Of a DNA stretch of 16,329 nucleotides, positions 1 to 6,140 are shown piece after piece. How positions within the stretch are numbered: the first letter of the stretch is position 1; the number at the start of each line of letters is the position of its first letter. The DNA is from SYFI01 sp046095485 (lineage in GTDB: Bacteria; Actinomycetota; Thermoleophilia; Miltoncostaeales; Miltoncostaeaceae), in NCBI GenBank assembly GCA_046095485.1, contig JBJTJN010000071.1, positions 1-16,329 on the forward strand, written 5' to 3'. A program made the translations under genes and the position numbers. The notes below the pieces were generated by a model. It was not told the DNA's origin, searched no databases, and saw nothing but the letters and a program-made list of their open reading frames with translations.

Positions 1-6
1 GGTCTC

Positions 7-1116
7 GTGGCCACGGCGGGGGTGGGCGGCCCGGTCGCCCTCTTGGGGGGGGGGCTCGTGGGGGGGTCGCTGGGGCTCGCCCTGCGCGATTCCGGCGTGG
101 CCGAGGTGCGCGGCTTCGACCCGGCGCCGGGCGCCAGCGACGCAGCCCTGGAGTGCGGGGCCATCACCACGGCCTGTGCCGATGTGGCGTCCGCCGTGGA
201 CGGCGCCGAGGTGGTGGTGGTGTGCGCGCCGGTGGGCGAGATCCCCGGCATCGTGGGCCAGGTGCTGGCATCAACCGGCGACGACGTGGCCGTCACGGAC
301 GTCGGCTCGGCCAAGAGCGCGGTGCTCGACGGCCTCACCCACGCCCAGCTCGCGCGGTTCTGCGGAGGGCATCCGGTGGCCGGGGACGAGCGATCGGGCG
401 TGGCCCACGCCCGCACCGACCTGTTCGCCGGCGCCACGTGGTTCCTCACGCCCACCGAGGAGACCCGCCCCGACCTGCTCGCGCGGGTGCACGGCATGGT
501 GGCGTCGGTGGGCGCCGTGCCGGTGGCCGTGGACGTGCAGGTGCACGACCACCTCATGGCGCTGGTGTCGCACCTTCCGCACGTGATGGCGTCGGGGCTC
601 ATGCGCCAGGCGGCGGGACCCGCGCCGCAGGGGCGCGAGGCCCTGGGGTCGGCGGGGCCGTCGTTCCGCGACCTCACCCGCGTCGCGGGCTCGAGCCCCA
701 CGCTGTGGGCGGACATCCTGCTCAGCAACCGCGCGGCGGTGCTCGCTGCCACCCGCAGCCACCGCTCCGAGCTCGCCGAGGTGGAGGCCGCGCTCGAGCG
801 CGGCGACCGCGGCTGGCTCGAGGGGTTCTTCCAGTCGGCCGCCGAGGGCCGCGAGCGCCTGCTGCGCGCCGACGACGCGGTGGTGGGCGAGGTGGTGAGG
901 ATCACCGTTGAGGTACCCAACCGCCCGGGGGTGCTCAGCGAGATCGCCACGGTGCTCGGGCACGCGCACATCAACATCGAGGACCTGCACCTGAGCCCGG
1001 CGCGTGCGGATGAGCCATCGGGCACCCTCGAGCTCGACGTGGCGGGGGACGACGCCGCGCGCCGGGCCGCCGCCCTCATCGCCGACCGGGGATTCCGGGT
1101 CACCGAAGGCGCGTGA
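7..1116 (+). CDS. tyrA: Prephenate dehydrogenase with C-terminal ACT domain
   Basis: Cytosolic NAD(P)-dependent enzyme of tyrosine synthesis that oxidatively decarboxylates prephenate (or arogenate). The 369-residue protein opens directly with a Rossmann strand and dinucleotide loop (VALLGGGLVGGS, residues 10-21). DVGSAKSAV follows at 98-106, then GGHPVAGDERSG at 120-131 with the family's catalytic His at H122, and the SHLPH helix at 188-192. Residues about 296-369 form an ACT domain (PNRPGVLSEIA, then HINIEDLHL), which in this family usually gives feedback control by tyrosine. The GTG start is only six bases from the window edge, so a further upstream start or a ribosome binding site cannot be judged. 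The Rossmann loop is encoded by runs of 10 and 7 G. A 58-base gap separates it from msrA. Substrate (prephenate or arogenate) cannot be decided from sequence. Confidence 0.93.
   Translation: MATAGVGGPVALLGGGLVGGSLGLALRDSGVAEVRGFDPAPGASDAALECGAITTACADVASAVDGAEVVVVCAPVGEIPGIVGQVLASTGDDVAVTDVGSAKSAVLDGLTHAQLARFCGGHPVAGDERSGVAHARTDLFAGATWFLTPTEETRPDLLARVHGMVASVGAVPVAVDVQVHDHLMALVSHLPHVMASGLMRQAAGPAPQGREALGSAGPSFRDLTRVAGSSPTLWADILLSNRAAVLAATRSHRSELAEVEAALERGDRGWLEGFFQSAAEGRERLLRADDAVVGEVVRITVEVPNRPGVLSEIATVLGHAHINIEDLHLSPARADEPSGTLELDVAGDDAARRAAALIADRGFRVTEGA
18..75 (+). repeat. G-tract cluster (G5, G3, G10, G7, G4) in tyrA
   Basis: Runs of G lie at 18-22, 24-26, 45-54, 60-66 and 72-75 on the coding strand, separated mostly by short non-G spacers. 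This satisfies the simple pattern for a G-quadruplex. The G10 run encodes the Gly14-Gly16 codons of the nucleotide-binding loop. Whether it folds, slips or is an assembly problem cannot be told from sequence. Confidence 0.6.
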
Positions 1117-1134
1117 GCCCGGCCCGCGAGGGCC

Positions 1135-1170
1135 TAATCTTCCAGTCGAGGTCGAACGGGACGCGGGAGG
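1135..1170 (+). promoter_or_regulatory. Putative msrA -10 box and ribosome binding site
   Basis: In the 58-base tyrA-msrA gap a TAATCT hexamer (1135-1140) fits the TANNNT -10 pattern. GGGAGG (1165-1170) is a clear Shine-Dalgarno sequence 4 bases before ATG 1175 and 10 bases before ATG 1181. No convincing -35 box is visible, so the promoter call is weak; the ribosome binding site is stronger. Confidence 0.4.
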
Positions 1171-1174
1171 CGCG

Positions 1175-1831
1175 ATGGGCATGTTCGGACTGGGCAACCC
1201 GGTGATGGTGACGGAGGACGACGCCCTCCCCGGGCGCACCGAGACCATCCGGGTGCCGGCGCAGCACGAGGTGCTGGGCAACCCGCTGCTGCCGCCCTTC
1301 CCCGACGGCTTCGAGCAGGTGGTGGTGGGCATGGGGTGCTTCTGGGGCGCCGAGCGCATGTTCTGGCAGCTGCCCGGCGTGTGGACCACCGCCGTGGGCT
1401 ACGCCGGGGGCTTCACGCGCAACCCGTTGTACGAGGAGGTCTGCACGGGGCGCACGGGGCACACCGAGGTGGTGCTCGCGGTGTTCGATCCCGCGGTCAC
1501 CTCGTACGGCGAGATGCTCCGCACCTTCTGGGAGGGTCACGACCCCACGCAGGGATTCCGCCAGGGCAACGACGTCGGCACGCAGTACCGCTCGGCCATC
1601 TTCGCCATGGACGATCGCCAGCTGCAGGTGGCCGAGTCATCATGCGCGATGTTCCAGGGGGCGCTCGACGCCGCCGGTGCCGGGCGCATTACCACCGAGA
1701 TCGCCCCGGCCGGGCCCTTCTACTACGCCGAGGGCTACCACCAGCAGTACCTCGCCAAGAACCCGGGTGGCTACTGCGGGCTGGGTGGCACCGGGGTGTC
1801 GTGCCCGGTGGGCATCGCCGAGATGGCCTGA
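1175..1831 (+). CDS. msrA: Peptide methionine (S)-S-oxide reductase MsrA
   Basis: Repairs oxidised proteins in the cytosol by reducing methionine-(S)-sulfoxide, recycled through thioredoxin. The 218-residue protein is close in length and layout to the E. coli long-form MsrA. The catalytic motif GCFWGAER carries Cys55, followed by FWQLPGV, VGYAGG, GHTEVV, QGNDVGTQYRSAI and PFYYAEGYHQQYL. The C-terminal GYCGLGGTGVSC carries Cys201 and Cys210, matching the two recycling cysteines of the E. coli enzyme, so a full three-cysteine mechanism is expected. The open frame extends further upstream, but the ribosome binding site and the conserved N terminus support ATG 1175; ATG 1181 is an alternative with better spacing. 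It is followed after 6 bases by the acetyltransferase, so the two are probably cotranscribed. Confidence 0.95.
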   Translation: MGMFGLGNPVMVTEDDALPGRTETIRVPAQHEVLGNPLLPPFPDGFEQVVVGMGCFWGAERMFWQLPGVWTTAVGYAGGFTRNPLYEEVCTGRTGHTEVVLAVFDPAVTSYGEMLRTFWEGHDPTQGFRQGNDVGTQYRSAIFAMDDRQLQVAESSCAMFQGALDAAGAGRITTEIAPAGPFYYAEGYHQQYLAKNPGGYCGLGGTGVSCPVGIAEMA

Positions 1832-1837
1832 CGGCAC

Positions 1838-2299
1838 GTGGACGGGCTGGCGCCCCCGCGCCCGCTGCGGGCCGCCGACTTCGACGCGGCGCGCGCGGTG
1901 GCCGATGGCTGGTTCGGCCACCCGGTGGGGCTCACGCTCCATCGGTTGTTCTTCGATCAGTTGGGACCGCACGGGGTGTGGATCGCGCGTGACGACGGCG
2001 CGCCCGCGGGGTTCCTGCTGGGGCTGATCAGCGCGTCGGAGCCCCACCTGGCCTACGTGCACCTGCATGCGGTCGACCCGGCCTTGAGGGGCCAGGGGGT
2101 GGGGGCCGCCCTCTATCGCGAGTTCGGGAAGCGCGCCGCCGAGCAGGGCTGCACGCGCATGCGCGCCCTGGCCGCGCCGCAGCGCGAGGGGTCCATCGCG
2201 TTCCATCGCGCGTTGGGGTTCGACGGGCCGCTTGAGGCCGGCTACCTGGGGCCGGGCGAGGACCGCATCGTGTTCGAGCGGGCGCTGCCGATCCCGTGA
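1838..2299 (+). CDS. GNAT family N-acetyltransferase
   Basis: A single-domain GNAT protein of 153 residues that should transfer an acetyl group from acetyl-CoA to an unknown amine. Motif A is clear: the strand YVHLHAVDPALRGQGVGAAL ends in the pyrophosphate loop R84-G85-Q86-G87-V88-G89. Motif B follows as GSIAFHRALGF (118-128). The N-terminal half (LTLHRLFFDQLGPHG) is the variable acceptor side and gives no substrate clue. It starts at GTG 1838, six bases after the msrA stop, with no strong ribosome binding site. It ends in a GTGA overlap with the photolyase-like gene, so it is probably translated by coupling inside an msrA-GNAT-photolyase operon. Substrate unknown; a small-molecule or protein acetylase are both possible. 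Confidence 0.85.
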   Translation: MDGLAPPRPLRAADFDAARAVADGWFGHPVGLTLHRLFFDQLGPHGVWIARDDGAPAGFLLGLISASEPHLAYVHLHAVDPALRGQGVGAALYREFGKRAAEQGCTRMRALAAPQREGSIAFHRALGFDGPLEAGYLGPGEDRIVFERALPIP

Positions 2300-3543
2300 C
2301 CCTCTTGCCCGTGCCGCCCGAGGGCGGTGAGCACAGCTGGGTGCGTGAGCACCTGGCCGGCCTCACGTCGGGGCCCGCCGGGCCATCGGGGCGGTTTCGC
2401 GGCGGGCAGTCGGCGGCCGATGCCGCGCTCGACGGGTTCGACGTGCGCGGCTATGCGGCGCGGCGCAACGAGGTATGGCCGCCGCAGGCCCGCGGGGCGT
2501 CGGGTCTGTCGCCGTGGATCCGCCACGGTCTCATCACCCTGCCGCGCGCCTGGACGCACGTGGACGGCGGCCCGGCGCGCGACGTGGAGAAGTTCCGCGA
2601 CGAGCTGATGTGGCAGGAGTACGCGCGGCACGTGTACGCGCGGCTCGGTTCCGGCATCGGCCACCCGCTGCGGGCACTTCAGGCGCGCGACCGCGGGTCG
2701 TCGCCCGACCAGGTGATCGACCGGCGCATGGCGTGCATCGACCTGGTGGTGGGCGAGCTCGAGGACGACGGCTGGATGGTCAACCAGACCCGCATGTGGC
2801 TGGCGTCGCACTGGGCGGTGCGCCACGGGGCGGCGTGGGAACGCGGCGAGCTGTGGATGCGCCGACGGCTGCTCGACGGGTCGCGCGCGGCGAATGCCGT
2901 GGGCTGGCAGTGGACGGCCGGCATGGCCACGGGCAAGAGGTACGGGTTCGCGCGCGGGCAGGTGGAGCGCCGCGCGCCGGGCACCTGCGACGGCTGCGCC
3001 CTGCGCACGGCGTGCCCCATCGAGCGCTGGCCGGCCGACGACGTGCCGGTGCGTGTGGACCCCGACCCCCGCCTGAGGTCCGACCCCGATCCCGGGGCGA
3101 CCGCAGGTCCGTCCGCACCTGAGGGCCATGGCGCTCCGGAGGCCGTGTGGATCACCGCCGAGTCGCTGGGCGACGACGACCCGGCGCTCGCGGCCCACCC
3201 CGGGCTTCCCGCGGTGTTCGTGTTCGACGAGGGCTACCTCGGGCGGCTGCGACCCGCGCCCAAGCGCCTGGTGTTCATCGCCGAGTGCCTGTCCGACATA
3301 GCCACGCGCAGGCCGGTCGAGGTTCACCGGGGCGATCCTGCGCAGGTGCTCGCCGGTCGCGCCGTGGCCGCCACGTTCACGCCCGTGCCCGGCTGGCGGT
3401 CGCGCGCCCGCGCCATCGATCCGGTGATCGTGCACCCCTGGCCCTGGCTGCGCCGTCCCGGTGGCGGCAGCGTGGCGTCGTTCAGCGCGTGGCGCGGGGG
3501 GTCACGCCGGCCCCGGCGAGGAAGCCCGCGATCACGCGGCTGA
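2296..3543 (+). CDS. Photolyase/cryptochrome-like flavoprotein with reversed domain order and four-Cys cluster
   Basis: A 415-residue member of the photolyase/cryptochrome superfamily, probably repairing UV lesions in DNA or sensing blue light. Residues about 35-245 form the FAD-binding helical domain: SGLSPW (69-74), ELMWQEY with Glu103 and Trp106 matching E. coli Glu274 and Trp277, GWMVNQTRM (159-167), and LDGSRAANAVGWQW (193-206) with Asn200 and Trp204 matching Asn378 and Trp382. Cys147, Cys231, Cys234 and Cys240 sit like the Fe-S ligands of FeS-BCP proteins. A Pro/Asp-rich linker (about 247-281) leads to a second domain (about 282-400) that reads like the normally N-terminal antenna domain: VWITAESLGDDDPAL, PAVFVFDEGYL, FIAECLSDI, VHRGDPAQVL. 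GTG start overlaps the GNAT stop (GTGA). Its last 62 bases overlap the end of the opposite-strand hydrolase gene. Superfamily certain; exact lesion or signalling role unknown. Confidence 0.85.
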   Translation: MTLLPVPPEGGEHSWVREHLAGLTSGPAGPSGRFRGGQSAADAALDGFDVRGYAARRNEVWPPQARGASGLSPWIRHGLITLPRAWTHVDGGPARDVEKFRDELMWQEYARHVYARLGSGIGHPLRALQARDRGSSPDQVIDRRMACIDLVVGELEDDGWMVNQTRMWLASHWAVRHGAAWERGELWMRRRLLDGSRAANAVGWQWTAGMATGKRYGFARGQVERRAPGTCDGCALRTACPIERWPADDVPVRVDPDPRLRSDPDPGATAGPSAPEGHGAPEAVWITAESLGDDDPALAAHPGLPAVFVFDEGYLGRLRPAPKRLVFIAECLSDIATRRPVEVHRGDPAQVLAGRAVAATFTPVPGWRSRARAIDPVIVHPWPWLRRPGGGSVASFSAWRGGSRRPRRGSPRSRG

Positions 3544-4315
3544 GGGTGCCACCGCGCCACGCGAGCGGGCTCTCGGAATCGTCCTCCACCACCAGCTTGG
3601 CACCGGGGATCACCTGGGCCCACGTCTCGGCGGTGCGCAGCGGGTGCTCGGGGTCGAGGCGGTCGCGGCTTCCCACCACCAGAGTGGGGCAGGTGATCGC
3701 GGCAAGCGCCTGCTGGCCGTTGAACGCCGCGCCACGCGGGGTGCAGCGCAGCGCGGCTGCCACGGCATCGGGGTGGGCGTGGCGCGCCAGGCGCTGGCGC
3801 ATGACGGTGCGGATGAGATCGAGGCTCGAGGGATCCACCCCCGGGTCGCCGTAGGCCTGCACGAAGCCGTCGGGGCCGCCGTGCTCCAGGCCCATCGCAA
3901 GGCGATCCCACCGGGCCGGCTCGCGTGCCGGCACCCCGAGGTGCGCCGGGGTGACGGCCACAAGCGCCAGCACGCGATCCGGGTGCCCCAGCGCCACGGC
4001 GGCGGCCACGGCTGCGCCCATCGACATGCCGACCAGCGCCGCCTGTGCCACCCCGCGGTCGTCGAGCACCCGCAGGGCGTCATCGGCCAGTTGCGCGTAC
4101 CGGTAGTCGTCGGGCGCGGGGGCGGGGGACGACTCCCCGTGCCCCCGTGAGTCGTAGGTGATCACCCGGTAGCCGTCGCGCTCGAGCGCCGTGGACCCAT
4201 GCACCACGTAGCGCCGCGTGGCCGAGAGGCCGTGCAGCAGGAGGATCGCCGGCCCTTCGCCCTCGTCGTCACCGCGCAGGGTCACGCCGTCGCCCGCGAC
4301 CTCGAACGCGCTCAC
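3482..4315 (-). CDS. Alpha/beta-fold hydrolase, catalytic His not evident
   Basis: A 277-residue alpha/beta hydrolase. LLLHGLSATRR (25-35) is the oxyanion-hole strand and HG motif, YDSRGHGESS (54-63) is the typical following loop, and LVGMSMGAAV (94-103) is the nucleophile elbow with Ser98. LVVGSRDRLDP (212-222) holds the likely acid, Asp218. Where the catalytic histidine is expected, the protein reads EDDSESPLAW (244-253), with Glu248 in place of His, and no His occurs after His224. It may therefore use another residue or have lost classic hydrolase activity. GTG start overlaps the recQ stop as GTGA, so it is the second gene of a recQ operon. Its C terminus overlaps the end of the photolyase-like gene. 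Substrate unknown. Confidence 0.85.
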   Translation of the reverse strand: MSAFEVAGDGVTLRGDDEGEGPAILLLHGLSATRRYVVHGSTALERDGYRVITYDSRGHGESSPAPAPDDYRYAQLADDALRVLDDRGVAQAALVGMSMGAAVAAAVALGHPDRVLALVAVTPAHLGVPAREPARWDRLAMGLEHGGPDGFVQAYGDPGVDPSSLDLIRTVMRQRLARHAHPDAVAAALRCTPRGAAFNGQQALAAITCPTLVVGSRDRLDPEHPLRTAETWAQVIPGAKLVVEDDSESPLAWRGGTLSRVIAGFLAGAGVTPRATR

Positions 4316-6099
4316 GCCGCCTGCTGCAGCACGTCGAACAGGCTCGCCGAGTGGCGCTCCACGAACGCCGGGCCCACGCCCTTCACGGCGAGCAGCGCCG
4401 TCTCATCGGCCGGCCGACTGACCGCGATGGTGCGCAGCGCCGCGTCGGCGCACACGGTGTACGCCGGCTTGCCGTCCGCCCGCTCCCGGCGCCACTCGCG
4501 CAGCTGCTCGAACAGCGCCTCGTCCTCGGGGGCCATCTGCAGCGCTTCAACCTTGCGTTCCGCATCGGGCGCCCGATCGTCTCGCCGAAGGCGAATAGAT
4601 CGGCCACCCTCACTCAGGTCGGCCGGCGGGTCGCATACGTCGCAGCATCGTGCTGCCGGGGCGGCAGGCGCGGCGTCGCCGAAGTGGTCGAGGATCACCT
4701 GGCGGCGGCACGTGGGCGACTCGATGTAGGCATTGATGGCCCGGTAGGCCGTCCACGCGCGGTCGCGTGCCACGCGGCCGCCGTCGGGTCCGTCGTGCTG
4801 GTTGGCGAACCGGATGAGGCGGCCGAGGTCGGCGCGCATGGCCAACAGCACGGCGCGCCCCGGCAGGCCGTCGCGCCCCCCGCGGCCGGCCTCCTGGTAG
4901 TAGCCCTCGAGCGAGGTGGGGATCGACCAATGCCACACCCCGCGCACGTCGGAGCGGTCGATGCCCATGCCGAAGGCGTTGGTGGCCGCGATGACATCCG
5001 CCTCGCCCGACATGAAGGCGTCCTGGGCGGCGATGCGATCGGCGTCGTCCATTCCGGCGTGGTAGCCGACTGCGCGCAAGCCGCGTGCCTGCAGGCCCTC
5101 GGCGACCTCCTCGGTGGCCTTGCGCGTGCCGCAGTACACGATGGCTGGGGTGCCCTCGGGTGCCGCGAGGCCCGCCTCGAGCATGGCCCACTTGCGGGCC
5201 ACTGCCCCCTTGCCGCCCAGCCTCACCACGTCAAAGGCCAGGTTGGGCCGGTCGAAGCCCGTGCGCACGGTCACGGGGTCGCGCAGCCCCAGGCGCGCCG
5301 TGATCTCGTCCGACACCGCGGGGGTGGCGGTAGCCGTGAGGGCCATCACGGCGCGCGGCGCCAGCACCTCGCGCAGTCGGGCGAGCTGCAGGTACTCGGG
5401 GCGGAAGTCGTGGCCCCACTCCGACACGCAGTGGGCCTCGTCGATGGCCAGCAGGTCAACCGGGTTGGCCTGCACGGCGCGCGTGAAGGCCTCGTGCGCG
5501 AAGCGCTCGGGCGCGCACAGCACGAGCCGCACCTCGCCGCGCTCGATACGCGCGATGGCGTCGTGCATCTCGCGTCCCGACTGCAGGCTGGTCACCATGG
5601 CCACGGGCAGGCCGGCCGCGGCGAGGCGGTCGTGCTGGTCCTGGATGAGCGCGATGAGCGGGCTCACCACCACCGTCAGGCCCCCCGAGGCGAACGCCGG
5701 GGCCTGGAAGCACAGCGACTTGCCCGACCCGGTGGGCATCACCACCAGGCTGTCCGCGCCGGCGAGCGCGGCCAGGATGGGCCTGTCCTGCCCGGGGCGA
5801 AGGGACGTGACCCCCATCTGGTCGAGCACGTCACGCAGCGGGCGCGGGGTGCCCGGCCGCGGCGCCATGGGGGCGTCGAGCGCATCGCGCCGGGCGCGCA
5901 GGGGCGCCGCGATGCGCCCGAGCGAGGCCCGGGCCTCGCCCTGCATGTCGCGCCAGTCGTCGCGCAGGGCATCCAGCAGCCGGTCGGCCGTGGAGGCATC
6001 GTCGGCACCCAGCGCGCCGGCGGCCTCGGCCCGCGCGACCACCATGGCCAGGTCGGCCACCGGGTCAACGGGAAGGTGCGGCATGGCGCTCACGGGCAC
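4312..6099 (-). CDS. recQ: RecQ-family ATP-dependent DNA helicase (helicase core, Zn cysteines, HRDC; no winged helix)
   Basis: A 3'-5' DNA helicase acting in recombination and repair; 595 residues. After an extra N-terminal helical stretch of about 85 residues come motif 0 (LRPGQDRPIL, 100-109), Walker A MPTGSGKS (121-128), SPLIALIQDQ (146-155), DEAH at 220-223 in IDEAHCVSEWGHDFRPEY, TATAT (255-259), GMGIDRSDVR (377-386) and YYQEAGRGGRDG (400-411). Zn-ligand candidates are Cys464, Cys485 or Cys486, and Cys489, with spacing CC-x2-C instead of the usual CxxCxxC. Only about 36 residues then lead to an HRDC domain (528-592), so the winged-helix part of the RQC region of E. coli RecQ appears missing. 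GTG 6099 has GGGGAGGG 12 bases upstream (6112-6119); an in-frame ATG at 6084 is an alternative start. It is cotranscribed with the downstream hydrolase and divergent from aroA. Confidence 0.92.
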   Translation of the reverse strand: MPVSAMPHLPVDPVADLAMVVARAEAAGALGADDASTADRLLDALRDDWRDMQGEARASLGRIAAPLRARRDALDAPMAPRPGTPRPLRDVLDQMGVTSLRPGQDRPILAALAGADSLVVMPTGSGKSLCFQAPAFASGGLTVVVSPLIALIQDQHDRLAAAGLPVAMVTSLQSGREMHDAIARIERGEVRLVLCAPERFAHEAFTRAVQANPVDLLAIDEAHCVSEWGHDFRPEYLQLARLREVLAPRAVMALTATATPAVSDEITARLGLRDPVTVRTGFDRPNLAFDVVRLGGKGAVARKWAMLEAGLAAPEGTPAIVYCGTRKATEEVAEGLQARGLRAVGYHAGMDDADRIAAQDAFMSGEADVIAATNAFGMGIDRSDVRGVWHWSIPTSLEGYYQEAGRGGRDGLPGRAVLLAMRADLGRLIRFANQHDGPDGGRVARDRAWTAYRAINAYIESPTCRRQVILDHFGDAAPAAPAARCCDVCDPPADLSEGGRSIRLRRDDRAPDAERKVEALQMAPEDEALFEQLREWRRERADGKPAYTVCADAALRTIAVSRPADETALLAVKGVGPAFVERHSASLFDVLQQAA

Positions 6100-6140
6100 G
6101 CGAGGGTAGCGCCCTCCCCGGACCCCTAGGATTGGCCCGG
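6100..6140. promoter_or_regulatory. 41-base divergent recQ/aroA promoter region
   Basis: Everything needed to start both transcripts must lie here or inside the first codons. On the plus strand TAGGAT (6127-6132) fits a -10 box 8 bases before aroA ATG 6141, which would give a leaderless or nearly leaderless mRNA; no good ribosome binding site precedes that ATG. On the minus strand TACCCT (6108 to 6103) also fits TANNNT, and GGGGAGGG (6119 to 6112) could serve recQ as a ribosome binding site. The two minus-strand readings are mutually awkward, so that side is unresolved. Confidence 0.4.

Noticed and set aside
1004..1174. N-terminal extension of the msrA open frame into tyrA
   Set aside because: It overlaps the ACT domain of tyrA, is low-complexity, and a ribosome binding site plus the conserved MsrA start lie at about 1165-1175.
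2242..3435. 397-codon open frame on the minus strand opposite the photolyase-like gene
   Set aside because: The plus strand carries clear photolyase motifs and a coupled start; the minus frame is biased shadow sequence.
4351..6129. 592-codon open frame on the plus strand opposite recQ
   Set aside because: Rich in His, Arg, Gly and Ala with no motif; recQ on the other strand has a full helicase signature.
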